From positions 36,810-100,809 of the forward strand of contig CALMSO010000004.1 of assembly GCA_937872385.1 (NCBI GenBank): DNA of 64,000 nucleotides, read 5' to 3'. How positions within the stretch are numbered: the stretch's first letter is position 1; every line of letters starts with the position of its first letter. Origin of the DNA: an uncultured Saprospiraceae bacterium. GTDB lineage: Bacteria; Bacteroidota; Bacteroidia; Chitinophagales; Saprospiraceae. The notes under the pieces are model-generated. The model worked only from the letters and a program-made list of their open reading frames with translations, ran no database searches and was not told where the DNA came from. Of this stretch, positions 1 through 9,563 are shown in pieces. A program made the translations under genes and the position numbers.

Positions 1-1758
1 ATCGAGCCGGGTACTTATTTTATTCTCGTAGTGGATCAAACCGGCTGCTATCAATTAGTGCCAGCATTTGTGCCTCCGGCCAGCGGACTTCGCCTTGTAG
101 CACAAGCCACCGACGTGCTATGCAATGGAGATGCCACCGGGCAAATCGCGCTGCGCATAGCTGGCGGCGAAGCGCCGTACACCGTTTATTTTAATGATAA
201 TGTAGAGCGCCCCGGAGATATTCAGTCCTTGACCTTTGATAGCTTGGAAGCTGGCGTCTATGCCATCCGCGTAGAAGACAGCAATGGCTGTAGCGCTGGT
301 ATTCGAGTAGAAGTGAAGGAGCCGCGGCCTTTGGTTGCAGAATTTGTACCCTCGTCGGATAATGACCGCTGCGGCCCCTCCAATAGCGGCTGCCTGCGCG
401 TGGGTGGCGGCACTGCCCCCTACCGTTTCCTCGTCTGGAACTGGATAACGCCGCGCGACGTACTGCCGGAAGTAGTTTTTAATGCAACTACCAATACTTT
501 TGAAATAGAAGAGGCTATCCTGACCGATTTATCATTCCTACAACCGGCCCCCAACAGCAGCTCTTGGTGCATCCGCAACGCGCCGCCGGGTCATTATCTC
601 GTACTGATTATAGATCGCAATCGCTGCCAGTTGCTCACCGAAATCGTTATCCCAGAAACGAACGCCCTGCGCGTACGCGCCGAAGTCGAAAACCCTACTT
701 GCCATAGCGAAGCGGGAGGCACCGTCAAATTGCATATTGTAGGCGGCGAAGCCCCTTATCAGGTACGTTTCGGACGCGAATCCATTAGCACCGAAGATTC
801 CGTAGTGGTATTTGAAAATGTAGCCCCTGGCAGCTACCCGACTCAAGTATTCGACAACCGGCAATGCGTCGTCTCACTGAATGTAATAGTGGAAACCCCG
901 CGCATCCAGTTGAATCTCCGCTACGTAGCCACCGGCGATACGGCTTGTGTCAATCCTTCGGGCGGCACCGCGCCTTATGAAATAGAATGGCTCAACTTAG
1001 AGGAAGGGGTAGTCGTGAGCAACGATAGCTGCGTAGGCAATCTCGCACCTGGTGTCTATCTCGTCACAGTCGGCGATGCCGGCGGTTGTCGTGCTGAGCA
1101 AATCTTGATTATTGATCCGCAGCCCTGCGAGGGCGGTCGGGCCATGGTACGCGCAGCGGCTATTCGCTCTGGCGAGTCGGCCACCTTTGTCTTGCGCGGG
1201 CACATTGGCGTAAGCCTGCAATGGCAGTTCCGCACAGAATTTACTGGCTGGATAGACCTGCCGGGCGGCACCACCGAAATATTTACTACGCCAATGATTC
1301 TAACGGGCTCTCCGAAAGTGATTTTTGTGCGAGCCAAAGTAACCTGTGCCAACGGCGATGTGGTATTTTCTACCGAAACGGCCTTCCGCGTCATCGGTGA
1401 CCAGCGCCTCGTGGGGCTTGACCGAAGCGTGAACGACCAGAGTCTGTTCAATCCAGCAATGCGCCTACGCACCTTGCAAGACCTTGGCATTCAGCCGACG
1501 CAAACGAATATTGGCACCACCGTCTATCCGACGATCAGCCGCGAAACGGTGCAAATCCGATTTGATATGACGACTAATAGCGAAGTGCGCATCACGGTAC
1601 AAAACGAATTGGGCCGCCTGATGCAACAAATCCGGCTCGACAATGCCGCCGAAGGCGACGTAACGCAGCTTTCGGTACAAAACTTCCCACCGGGTATGTA
1701 TTTTATTCGCATCGAAAGTGATAATAACGCGGAGACCAAACGCATCATTGTGCAATAG
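1..1758 (+). CDS. T9SS-sorted surface protein with SprB-like repeats (5' truncated)
   Basis: The reading frame is open from the first base; residues before the first possible start (GTG at 31) already read as repeat sequence (PGTYFILVVDQTGC), so the gene begins outside the window. The visible part has several ~80-residue Ig-like modules with the signature GG(E/T)APY and paired cysteines, as in SprB/gliding-adhesin repeat proteins. The last ~80 residues form a typical type IX secretion type A sorting domain: YPTISRETVQI near its start, PGMYFIRI, and a basic tail KRIIVQ at the C-terminus. It is therefore probably exported by the T9SS and attached to, or released from, the cell surface. The ligand is unknown. 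A strong hairpin (1870..1913) lies about 110 bp downstream. Confidence 0.85.
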   Translation: MEPGTYFILVVDQTGCYQLVPAFVPPASGLRLVAQATDVLCNGDATGQIALRIAGGEAPYTVYFNDNVERPGDIQSLTFDSLEAGVYAIRVEDSNGCSAGIRVEVKEPRPLVAEFVPSSDNDRCGPSNSGCLRVGGGTAPYRFLVWNWITPRDVLPEVVFNATTNTFEIEEAILTDLSFLQPAPNSSSWCIRNAPPGHYLVLIIDRNRCQLLTEIVIPETNALRVRAEVENPTCHSEAGGTVKLHIVGGEAPYQVRFGRESISTEDSVVVFENVAPGSYPTQVFDNRQCVVSLNVIVETPRIQLNLRYVATGDTACVNPSGGTAPYEIEWLNLEEGVVVSNDSCVGNLAPGVYLVTVGDAGGCRAEQILIIDPQPCEGGRAMVRAAAIRSGESATFVLRGHIGVSLQWQFRTEFTGWIDLPGGTTEIFTTPMILTGSPKVIFVRAKVTCANGDVVFSTETAFRVIGDQRLVGLDRSVNDQSLFNPAMRLRTLQDLGIQPTQTNIGTTVYPTISRETVQIRFDMTTNSEVRITVQNELGRLMQQIRLDNAAEGDVTQLSVQNFPPGMYFIRIESDNNAETKRIIVQ

Positions 1759-1869
1759 CAAGCATACAATGCCTTTGCTACTGAATGTTCGCTTTTAGCA
1801 ACACAAACAACTGATAATGTAATCGTTAACAAAAATCATTTAGTCGAAGCGCAATATAATATTACAACT

Positions 1870-1913
1870 AAAAAAATACTGCCTGTACTTTCGGGTGCGG
1901 GTAGTATTTTTTT
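1870..1913. terminator. Bidirectional intrinsic terminator
   Basis: AAAAAAATACT and AGTATTTTTTT are exact reverse complements and enclose a further stem with G-U pairs (GCCTGTAC / GTGCGGGT). With A-runs on one side and T-runs on the other it can terminate in both directions. It follows the sorting-domain gene. Confidence 0.75.
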
Positions 1914-1929
1914 ATGTGGGCAGCATTTA

Positions 1930-1937
1930 TAACTTTG
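1930..1937 (+). promoter_or_regulatory. Bacteroidota -7 box (TAACTTTG)
   Basis: TAACTTTG matches the TAnnTTTG consensus of the Bacteroidota primary sigma factor and lies 32 nt before the ATG at 1970. No clear -33 TTTG is seen; the position is a T-run. Confidence 0.5.
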
Positions 1938-1969
1938 CTGATTATTGAATTTGCTATAACACAAACTAA

Positions 1970-2500
1970 ATGCTCAAAATTGCCATCACTGGCCCGGAAT
2001 CTACCGGCAAAACCACTCTGACCCGCCAATTGGCTGCGCACTACCGCACCCTCTGGGTACCGGAATACGCCCGTTTTTATCTCATGCAACTCGACCGGCC
2101 CTACACCCATCAGGATGTAATAACCATCGCCAAAGGGCAAGCCCAATGGGAAGACGAACTAAGGCCCCTTAGCAATCATTTACTTTTTTGTGATACAGAC
2201 TTAATAGTAGCTAAAATATGGCTACAATTCAAATATAATTTAGTAAATGAATGGATAGAAACACAAGTACGCAGCCGCCATTATGATCTGCATTTACTTT
2301 GCGATATTGACCTCCCCTGGTCGCCCGACCCGCTGCGCGAGCACCCAGAATTAAGGGACAGGCAGGAGCTATTGCAGTTATATAAAACAACCTTAACATC
2401 GCTGGGCGCAAATTTTGTGCTTATTAATGGTAATGAACAAGAACGCCTCACGCAAGCCATACTGCTCGTGGAGCACCTGCAAGCATCTTTGAAACAATAG
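1970..2500 (+). CDS. NadR-type nucleoside kinase-like ATPase
   Basis: This 176-residue P-loop protein begins with GPESTGKTTLTRQLA (Walker A at about residues 8-15), followed by WVPEYARFY, a DxxxIAKGQ segment and LLFCDTDLIVAKIW. This order of motifs is that of the AAA_28 family, which includes the ribosylnicotinamide kinase domain of NadR. In Bacteroidota such stand-alone proteins are usually annotated as ATP-binding proteins or NadR-like kinases; phosphorylation of nicotinamide riboside for NAD salvage is the likely role but is inferred from the family. No nucleotidyltransferase domain is fused to it. It has its own -7 box and follows a terminator, so it is probably monocistronic. Confidence 0.75.
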   Translation: MLKIAITGPESTGKTTLTRQLAAHYRTLWVPEYARFYLMQLDRPYTHQDVITIAKGQAQWEDELRPLSNHLLFCDTDLIVAKIWLQFKYNLVNEWIETQVRSRHYDLHLLCDIDLPWSPDPLREHPELRDRQELLQLYKTTLTSLGANFVLINGNEQERLTQAILLVEHLQASLKQ

Positions 2501-2577
2501 CATTGGTCAGGAACGGAACAATTTACGAATGGCGAACCGCGAATAACAAACCGCTTCTCTATTCCCGTCCGCTTCTA

Positions 2578-4623
2578 CTACGCTTGCTCCTGCATCCGTA
2601 CCATCGTCAGAATGGTAGCAATGGCTACGGTTTCGCCGGTTTCGTCATAGACATCCACGAGCCATTTTACAATGCCTTTGCGAATATCGTTCTCCTCGCG
2701 TTTTTCTTGCGCCACTTTTTCCTTCACCGTGAGGCGCACGCCGATGGTCATGCCCGGATACACGGGCTTGGTGAAACGGCATTCTTCGAGTCCATAATTC
2801 AATAAAACCGGGCCCTTGCGGGGTTCTACGAACAAGCCAGCCGCTTTCGACAACACGAAATAGCCGTGTGCTACCCGCCCCTCAAAGATGGTGCCTTCGA
2901 GCGAGGTGGCGTCCATGTGCGCGTAGAAATTGTCGCCGCTGACATTCGCAAAATTGGTAATATCGGCTTCGCTGACAGTGTGCTTGGCGGTGAGCCAAGT
3001 TTCGCCAACTTGCAATGCCTCAAAATGCTTACGGAAGGGATGCACCGCATCTTCAAGGTATTGAGCGCCATATTGATATTGGTTGGTCACCGCTGTGATC
3101 ATAGTCGGATGCCCTTGCAGCGCCGTTGTTTGCAGATAGTGCTTCACGCCACGCATACCGCCCATCTCCTCGCCGCCGCCCGCGCGGCCCGGGCCGCCGT
3201 GCATCAGCATTGGCATAGGTGAGCCATGACCAGTGCTTTCTTTCGCGCTTTCGCGGTTGAGTATCAAAATGCGCCCGTGGAAAGCCGCTGCGCTCATCAC
3301 GTATTCAGTGGCGATTTTCGGATCATACGTACAAATAGTGCTCACCAACGAGCCTTTGCCCATATTCGCCAATTCAATGGCTTCCGCCATGCTGCGGTAG
3401 GGCATGAGCGTGCTCACCGGCCCGAAAGCTTCGATCTGGTGCGAGCCGTGCCGCTCGAAGGGTTTTTCATTGAGCAGCACCACCGGCGCGAGGAAGGCTC
3501 CTTTGTGTTTGTCGGCGCCAATGACTTCAAAATTTTCCAAATCGCCATAGACGATGCGCGAGCTTTCCAACAATTTCTGAATCTGCTGTTGCACCTTCTG
3601 CTGCTGAGGTTTGCTCACGAGCGCGCCCATGCGCACGCCCTCCGCCTGTGGGTCGCCGATGGTGGTTTGCATCAAGGATTTGCCCAAGGCGATTTGCACT
3701 GCTTCTAACAGGTTTTCGGGTACAATTACTCTGCGAATAGCGGTGCATTTCTGTCCGGTTTTGGCGGTCATTTCGCGGCGAATTTCTTTGATAAACAACT
3801 CAAATTCAGGGGAATCGGGGCTTACATCTTCCCCCAGAATAGCAGCATTCAAGCTGTCGGCTTCCATATTGAACGGCACGGCGTTGTCAATGATTTGCGG
3901 CAAGCTTTTCAGTTTGCGCCCGGTTTCGGCAGAGCCGGTAAAGGTGACTACATCCTGCGGTGTGATGTGACTGAGAATGCCCTCGCCACGCCCGTTGACC
4001 AATTGTAGTGCGCCTTCCGGCAAAATACGGGAGGCAATGATGTCACGCACCATCGCTTCGGTGAGGAAAGATGTCAGTTCTGAGGGTTTGACCACCGCCG
4101 GCACGCCCGCCAGCAAGTTGACCGATATTTTTTCTAACATGCCCCAAATTGGGAAGTTGAAAGCATTGATATGAATAGCGATGCCTTGCTTGGGTACCAT
4201 GATATGCTGACCAATAAAAGTGCCTTCTTTTGAAAGTTTGGCGGTTTCGCCGTCCACGTAGAAGGGGCTGTCGGGGAACTTCCGCCGCAGGCTCGCATAA
4301 GCAAACAGCGTACCGATGCCGCCGTCAATGTCAATCCAGCTATCGGCTTTAGTGGCGCCCGTCCAGTAGCTGAGTTGATAGTATTTAGGCTTCAAATCGT
4401 TGAGGTGCAGGGCTAAGGCCTTGAGCATTCGGCCGCGCTCGGGAAAGGTCATTCGGCGCAAAGCCGGCCCGCCTACGCGGCGTCCGTAATGCATAATTGC
4501 CTCAAAATCAATATTTTCACTACTGCACGTAGCAACAACTTCGCCTGTGACGGCATTGTATTGCGGGATTTCAGTACCTTCAAAGGGCGTCCAAGCACCG
4601 AGGATGTAATGTTCGAGTTTCAT
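2578..4623 (-). CDS. paaZ: Bifunctional PaaZ (oxepin-CoA hydrolase / semialdehyde dehydrogenase)
   Basis: The 681-residue protein has the length and two-domain layout of PaaZ. Residues ~1-510 are an aldehyde dehydrogenase domain with general-base Glu254 (NMEADS) and nucleophile Cys293 (TGQKCTAIRRV). Residues ~530-680 are a MaoC-type hotdog hydratase with the D-x4-H dyad at Asp564/His569 (GDNFYAHMD). In phenylacetate catabolism PaaZ opens the oxepin-CoA ring and oxidises the resulting aldehyde to 3-oxo-5,6-dehydrosuberyl-CoA. No other paa gene is in the window, so here it stands apart from a pathway operon; it might instead protect against an aldehyde intermediate. Both active sites appear intact. 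Confidence 0.92.
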   Translation of the reverse strand: MKLEHYILGAWTPFEGTEIPQYNAVTGEVVATCSSENIDFEAIMHYGRRVGGPALRRMTFPERGRMLKALALHLNDLKPKYYQLSYWTGATKADSWIDIDGGIGTLFAYASLRRKFPDSPFYVDGETAKLSKEGTFIGQHIMVPKQGIAIHINAFNFPIWGMLEKISVNLLAGVPAVVKPSELTSFLTEAMVRDIIASRILPEGALQLVNGRGEGILSHITPQDVVTFTGSAETGRKLKSLPQIIDNAVPFNMEADSLNAAILGEDVSPDSPEFELFIKEIRREMTAKTGQKCTAIRRVIVPENLLEAVQIALGKSLMQTTIGDPQAEGVRMGALVSKPQQQKVQQQIQKLLESSRIVYGDLENFEVIGADKHKGAFLAPVVLLNEKPFERHGSHQIEAFGPVSTLMPYRSMAEAIELANMGKGSLVSTICTYDPKIATEYVMSAAAFHGRILILNRESAKESTGHGSPMPMLMHGGPGRAGGGEEMGGMRGVKHYLQTTALQGHPTMITAVTNQYQYGAQYLEDAVHPFRKHFEALQVGETWLTAKHTVSEADITNFANVSGDNFYAHMDATSLEGTIFEGRVAHGYFVLSKAAGLFVEPRKGPVLLNYGLEECRFTKPVYPGMTIGVRLTVKEKVAQEKREENDIRKGIVKWLVDVYDETGETVAIATILTMVRMQEQA

Positions 4624-4851
4624 AAATGGTTTTATTTGTATCGGTGTATTTTTTTACTTGAAAAATGTCGTAGAAATAGCTGCCGCTCCTAAGAGCCTTT
4701 TCTTCGTGGGCAAAGTGCGCCAATACGGAACGAATGTTTGTTCGTAACAATAGCTCTTGTTTGCAAAAGCATGATTGTATTATAACAAGCTGATTTCGAA
4801 GAAACTGTACAAGTGCTGATTTTGTAAAAACGCGGAGTATTGTTTGCACCA

Positions 4852-5673
4852 TCACCAGCTACCGCCAGCGCCGCCGCCGCCAAAGCTACCGCCGCCAAAA
4901 CCGCCGAAGCCGCCACCGCCACCACCAAAACCACCACTGCCGCCGCCACCAAACCCGCCGCCAGTGGGCGGAAAAAAGACCCAGCCGCCACCACCGCGAT
5001 GCCTGTGCCGGGGTTCATCGTAGCGCCCGCCGCGCCAGTAGCCACCATCGTGGTCGTCGTCATCATGATTGTTTTTGCCAGCTCGAATGGCTGCTACTAA
5101 AATGAAAACGAAAAATAGCACTATAATCAGCAGAATCGCCATGCCTATGACAGCGCCCGCCACGTTCTCATCCTTGCTACCATCAGCAGTGTATTCGCCT
5201 GCTCCGTAGGCTATAATGGCATCGGTAGCCCGATTGAAACCTTCGTAGTAGCGCTGGTCGCGGAAAGCAGGTTTAATGATATTTTCTATAATGCGTTTAG
5301 CAATAGCATCTGGCAAGAAACCCTCGGAGCCGTAGCCGGTCTGGATGTATATTTTGCGATCGTCCAATGCGATGTAAATAAGAATACCGTTACTTTTGTC
5401 TTGCTGCCCAATACCCCAGGCATTCGCCAGCCGAACCGAGTAATCAAATACATCTTCGCCCTCAAGGCTGCGCTCGGTCACAATGGCAATCTGCGTGGAA
5501 GTAGAATCATTATAAGCTACCAATTTGCGCTCCAGCGCATTCACCTCTTCGCTGCTGAGCATACGGGCATAATCATTCACGAGACGCGGCGGGTTGGGGC
5601 GCGGCGGCAGGTCTTTGGCCAAAAGCGGCAAAGCCAAGAGTAGAAGAATCGCAGCGAGGAGGTTCTTAATCAT
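4852..5673 (-). CDS. TPM-domain (YgcG-like) membrane protein
   Basis: A signal peptide (MIKNLLAAILLLLALPLLAK) precedes a TPM domain at about residues 30-160, recognisable by LVNDYARMLSSEE, QIAIVTER, GILIYIALDDRKIYIQTGYG and the FRDQRYYEGF segment. A single transmembrane helix follows at about 172-196, then a His/Asp patch and a long glycine-rich tail ending GGAGGSW. TPM proteins are envelope proteins of poorly defined function, linked in other bacteria to LemA partners and in plants to photosystem II repair. No lemA gene is adjacent here. The very low-complexity Gly-rich tail creates long antisense open frames, which I ignore. Confidence 0.85.
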   Translation of the reverse strand: MIKNLLAAILLLLALPLLAKDLPPRPNPPRLVNDYARMLSSEEVNALERKLVAYNDSTSTQIAIVTERSLEGEDVFDYSVRLANAWGIGQQDKSNGILIYIALDDRKIYIQTGYGSEGFLPDAIAKRIIENIIKPAFRDQRYYEGFNRATDAIIAYGAGEYTADGSKDENVAGAVIGMAILLIIVLFFVFILVAAIRAGKNNHDDDDHDGGYWRGGRYDEPRHRHRGGGGWVFFPPTGGGFGGGGSGGFGGGGGGFGGFGGGSFGGGGAGGSW

Positions 5674-5696
5674 TTTTTAGCTTTAATAGACGGATT

Positions 5697-5800
5697 AATT
5701 GTTAATTGGGATAGGTTTTAAAAATGGTTTAAGGGGTATGGTTTAGAGGGCTTAGAAGGTTGAGACCGCATCTAACATTTATTATCTAAATTCTATCTAT
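5697..5800. repeat. Short copy of the mosaic intergenic element
   Basis: Contains GGGATAGG, several GGTTTAGA-type words (GGTTTAAGGGG, GGTTTAGAGGG, CTTAGAAGG) and then GAGACCGCATCTAACATTTATTATCTAAA, split over the same junction (GAGACCGCATCTA) seen at 10897..10910. It lacks the RAANAGC heptamer block. It lies between the 3' end of the glycosyltransferase/TPR gene and the start of the TPM gene. Confidence 0.6.
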
Positions 5801-5918
5801 TGATAATCCGTTGTTTATAATTTTTTCTCCCTTAAAATAATAATGTTCAGGCACTTGTTTTCCTGCGCTAAATTACAGAAAGCACCTCAAAAGTTATAAA
5901 AAAACAAATCGTCTGCCC

Positions 5919-8138
5919 TTAAAGTTGAGCCGCCACTTCTCGATAGCGCGCGGCGTTTTGTGGGTCGCCCTGTTGTTCTAAGGCCATAGCTGCCAGTTCG
6001 TAGGCTTGCTTGAAGCGCTGGTTGTACTTGATGGCTTCTTGGGCGTAGCGCAATACCTCGGGCCAGTTTTGTTGCTGCTGATACGCCACGCCGAGGTAGT
6101 AATAGACGATTGAATTTTCGTCATTTGCTGCTAATGATTGCTGAAAAGCGCTGATAGCTGGCTGCAAATTGCCGGTATTCAAATACGCCAGCCCAAGGAA
6201 ATAGAGCGAAGTTTCGTTTTGCGGGGCCGCGCGCAAGGATTCATTAGCCGCATTAATAGCCATTTGAAAATTGCCGCTATTGATGTACGCTGAGGCTAAA
6301 CTTTGCCAGGCTAATTCATTATCCGGGTGCGCATCGGTTTCTTTTTTTAGCTCCTCTACTGCCAGCAGCCAGTTTTGCTCTTTAATTGCCATTTCACCGC
6401 GATAGGCAAACTGGTCGCTGTCTTTTTCGATAGCGGTAAGAGGTACCCCATTGGCGGTCACTACGTGCACGGCGCGGCTGTTGGGCCAGTTTTTGCTGCG
6501 CAAGTGCGGCCCGCGTATGTAGCGCGAAGGATAAATGCCGTAGTCCCATTGTTCGCTGTAGCGATTGTTGAATCGGGTGTATTTTACCTGCACTTTGTCG
6601 CCGTATTTGCCCGCTAAGCGGCTCACCGGATACCAGAAACTGGTGCCAATGACCACCGGATTTTGCATATTTTCGCTTAGAATGCCTTGTGCCTCCATCC
6701 AATCGAGGGCTTGTTTGGTACTCACGCCCCAGTAGTCGGTTTCATAATTGCCATAAGCGCCTTGCAGCCCGCCGCCAATCGGATTGAAATAAACGTAGGG
6801 ATATTGCGGATTGCGTACAATGAAAAGCGTGGATTCTAACATCAATAGCCCCAGAATGGCGTACACCGCGTACTGCCCAATTTTGTTGTTTTTGAAAATA
6901 GACTCCATTTGCAGCCAGAAAAGCGCCGCCAGCACTACTAAACTCGGATAAACGAAAATCAGGTGTCGCCAGCCGTCGTGCAGTATCGAATTTTTATACA
7001 TAATATAGGCTAAAGGAAAAATAGTGGCAAACAACATGAGCAAAACGGCTATCGGCGCGTATTTTTTGAGCAGCGAACGCAGCAAAGCCAAGCTACCGGC
7101 CAAGCCAATCAGGGCGTACAGCGGAATGGTTTTGACCATCCACAGCAGCGGATAATACCAGACGGTTTTGTCGGACATGACGTTCTCCCCCTGAAATAGC
7201 ACGCGGATTTTGACGCCCAATTCGGAAAATTCGCCCAGCGCCTTGAGCGGATGTGCAATCGGGCTTTGCAATGCATAGGGCCAAGTTAGAATAGCCAATA
7301 CGTAGCCCGCCACCGCCACGCCAATGCCGTAGAGCGCGTAGGTTCCGATGCGTTGGGTTTGGGTCGTGAGTCCTTTTACGCCGTATTTCAACAGAAAATC
7401 TAAACCCAGAAACAGCCCCAGATAACCGAATAATAGCAAGCCCCCCGCGCGCGTGGCTAATGCCAGCGCAATGCCCAGCCCCAGCCCGACGAGCGTGCCC
7501 CAACGCGGCTTGGGTAAAGTGCGCAACAGCAAAATAATATAGTAATTCGCTACTGCAAAACCAGCGGCAAACGGAATATCCTTCGGATTCATCAAAGAAT
7601 GCCCCAGCAAACGCGGCGACAAAAATGCCAGCAGCAAGGCCAAAATGCCGGCGCGCCAGCCGCCGATTTCTTTAGCCGTCAGCCCGACAAAGAGCATCAG
7701 CAGCACCCCGAAAAGCGCATTGAATACATGCCGCACATGGTGGTAGCCTCGGTCGCGGGTATCGTAGCCGAGCGCCTTATTGGCAGCGCCTGTTATTAAA
7801 TCAAAAAAGCCGCCGTAGAGGTGCATGTTGCCTTTCGGAATATTGAGCGCACTGGTATCCTGACCAGCGGTAGTATAATAAGCGACCAATTTTTCTGAGT
7901 AATCGTTCTGATATTCATCATCCGCATTGATGCCGCTGCCAAGCGACATGCCCACCGTAATCAGCAGCACGAGGCCCACCAGCCCAAAAAAAATCTTGCG
8001 CAACAGCGAATCAGCGGTGCTGGTGACAGGCGCACGTTCCAACACCCACGCGGGTTGCGTCGTTTTCGCCGCAAGGGGTGCTTTGGGTGCTGGTTTGGGT
8101 ACAATACGCTTTTTCTGGCTCGGTTTTTTCTTGCTCAT
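5919..8138 (-). CDS. GT-C type membrane glycosyltransferase with C-terminal TPR domain
   Basis: I start at MSKKKPSQKK (8138) because the open frame upstream is low-quality and approaches the divergent aspC promoter; this gives 739 residues. After a Lys/Pro-rich cytosolic tail comes a transmembrane helix, a periplasmic GINADDEYQNDY segment with the acidic DDE typical of the first loop of GT-C (PMT/GT39-like) enzymes, and about ten further hydrophobic helices (to ~residue 465). A soluble region follows, and the last ~160 residues hold four or five TPR units (for example ALRAAPQNETSLYFLGLAYL-like repeats). The likely role is transfer of a sugar from a lipid carrier in the periplasm; donor and acceptor are unknown. 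The family call is inference from topology and the loop motif. Confidence 0.65.
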   Translation of the reverse strand: MSKKKPSQKKRIVPKPAPKAPLAAKTTQPAWVLERAPVTSTADSLLRKIFFGLVGLVLLITVGMSLGSGINADDEYQNDYSEKLVAYYTTAGQDTSALNIPKGNMHLYGGFFDLITGAANKALGYDTRDRGYHHVRHVFNALFGVLLMLFVGLTAKEIGGWRAGILALLLAFLSPRLLGHSLMNPKDIPFAAGFAVANYYIILLLRTLPKPRWGTLVGLGLGIALALATRAGGLLLFGYLGLFLGLDFLLKYGVKGLTTQTQRIGTYALYGIGVAVAGYVLAILTWPYALQSPIAHPLKALGEFSELGVKIRVLFQGENVMSDKTVWYYPLLWMVKTIPLYALIGLAGSLALLRSLLKKYAPIAVLLMLFATIFPLAYIMYKNSILHDGWRHLIFVYPSLVVLAALFWLQMESIFKNNKIGQYAVYAILGLLMLESTLFIVRNPQYPYVYFNPIGGGLQGAYGNYETDYWGVSTKQALDWMEAQGILSENMQNPVVIGTSFWYPVSRLAGKYGDKVQVKYTRFNNRYSEQWDYGIYPSRYIRGPHLRSKNWPNSRAVHVVTANGVPLTAIEKDSDQFAYRGEMAIKEQNWLLAVEELKKETDAHPDNELAWQSLASAYINSGNFQMAINAANESLRAAPQNETSLYFLGLAYLNTGNLQPAISAFQQSLAANDENSIVYYYLGVAYQQQQNWPEVLRYAQEAIKYNQRFKQAYELAAMALEQQGDPQNAARYREVAAQL

Positions 8139-8273
8139 GTCGTTGGGTCTTGCAGTTTGCGCCGGAAAGATACAATGAAGAAACCGAAACGCTGTATTCC
8201 TGTTTGCAAAAACAGTTGCCAATCCTCAATTTTGCCAGCCGGAGTAACATTTTATGCAATCCGCAATATAGCC

Positions 8274-8304
8274 TTGCCCAATATTGGAAAAAACCATAGC
8301 TTTG
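8274..8304 (+). promoter_or_regulatory. Bacteroidota promoter for aspC
   Basis: TTG at 8274..8276 and TAGCTTTG at 8297..8304 are 20 nt apart, fitting the TTTG-N19/20-TAnnTTTG consensus. The expected start site lies ~40 nt before the ATG at 8352, which supports that start rather than the longer open frame. Confidence 0.65.
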
Positions 8305-8351
8305 CAAAATTTCAAACGCAGGCTTTCAAAATTTCAACAATTTTCAATAAA

Positions 8352-9563
8352 ATGGAACTGATCACCACTTCGTTATTATCGGGTCGCATCCAGCGCATGG
8401 AAGAATCGGCTACTATTAAAATGGCCCAACAAGCGCGCGACCTCGCCGCCAAAGGTTTCGATGTCATTGACTTGAGCCTCGGCGAGCCGGATTTCGATAC
8501 GCCACAACACATCAAGGAAGCCGCCAAACAGGCCCTCGATGCAGGTTTTACAAAATATACGCCTGTGCCGGGTTTAGTAGAATTGCGCAAAGCGATTCAA
8601 ACCAAATTCAAGCGCGACAATAACCTCGATTTTGACATCAGCCAGATTGTTGTATCCAATGGAGCCAAACAGTCCATCGCCAATGTCATTCTCTCTCTGA
8701 TTGACCCGGGCGACGAAGTGGTCATCCTGTCGCCGTACTGGGTGTCTTACGCCGAGTTGGTAAAGTTAGCTGATGGCCTGCCAGTGCTCGTACATGCCGG
8801 CATCGAGCAAGATTACAAGGTGAGCGCCGCGCAGGTAGAAGCCGCCATTACCGAGCGTACCAAAATTCTTCTGTTCTCTTCACCCTGCAATCCGACCGGC
8901 TCGGTATATGGCCACGACGAACTGAAAGCCATCGCCGATGTCATTGCTCAGCACGAACAAATTACTATCATATCAGATGAAATTTACGAGTATATCAACT
9001 TTGTAGGCAAGCATGTAAGTATCGGAACTTTTGATAATGTAAAAGAGCGTACTGTAACAATCAATGGCTTTTCCAAAGGCTTTTCGATGACGGGCTGGCG
9101 GCTCGGCTACCTCGGTGCGCCCAAATGGATTGCTGATGCTTGCAATAAAATGCAGGGGCAAATCACTTCCGGTGCAACAGCCTTTGGCCAAAAAGCAGCT
9201 ACCTATGCGCTGCTCAGCGACATGCGACCCACCCACGAAATGCGCGATGCTTTCCTGCGTCGCCGCGATTTGGTGCTCGATTTAGTGAGCCGCATACCGG
9301 GTTTCAAAGTGAATCGGCCGGAAGGTGCTTTCTACGTTTTCCCTGATATCAGCGACTTTTTTGGCAAAAGCGACGGACAAACGGTCATTCACAACGCCGA
9401 TGACTTCGCCACTTACATTTTGCACACCGCACACGTAGCCATTGTCACTGGCTCGGCCTTTGGCGCAGACAATTGCGTGCGGTTTTCCTATGCCACCTCG
9501 GAAGAAAAATTGCGCGAAGCCATGGCACGCATCGGGGCGGCTTGTGAGAAATTGAAGGGCTGA
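8352..9563 (+). CDS. aspC: Aspartate aminotransferase (PLP, class I)
   Basis: The 403-residue protein starting MELITTSLLSGRIQRMEES is a fold-type I aminotransferase of the type Ib aspartate aminotransferase group. Visible signatures are LGEPDFDTP, ANG-type SNGAKQS, SPYWVSY, SSPCNPTGSVY, the SDEIYEYI segment and SKGFSMTGWRLGY, whose Lys242 should form the Schiff base with pyridoxal phosphate. It would interconvert aspartate plus 2-oxoglutarate with oxaloacetate plus glutamate in the cytosol. The long open frame upstream (to 8055) is rejected because a consensus promoter sits inside it. The gene is monocistronic and its 3' side is occupied by a mosaic repeat element. Confidence 0.9.
   Translation: MELITTSLLSGRIQRMEESATIKMAQQARDLAAKGFDVIDLSLGEPDFDTPQHIKEAAKQALDAGFTKYTPVPGLVELRKAIQTKFKRDNNLDFDISQIVVSNGAKQSIANVILSLIDPGDEVVILSPYWVSYAELVKLADGLPVLVHAGIEQDYKVSAAQVEAAITERTKILLFSSPCNPTGSVYGHDELKAIADVIAQHEQITIISDEIYEYINFVGKHVSIGTFDNVKERTVTINGFSKGFSMTGWRLGYLGAPKWIADACNKMQGQITSGATAFGQKAATYALLSDMRPTHEMRDAFLRRRDLVLDLVSRIPGFKVNRPEGAFYVFPDISDFFGKSDGQTVIHNADDFATYILHTAHVAIVTGSAFGADNCVRFSYATSEEKLREAMARIGAACEKLKG

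Noticed and set aside
2503..2805. Plus-strand open frame after the NadR-like gene
   Set aside because: It is largely antisense to the PaaZ hydratase domain and has no recognisable features.
4840..5100. Ala/Thr-rich open frame opposite the TPM gene
   Set aside because: Antisense shadow of the glycine-rich tail of the TPM protein.
8055..8351. Longer N-terminus for aspartate aminotransferase
   Set aside because: A consensus promoter lies inside the extension and the family start is MELITTSLLSGRI.
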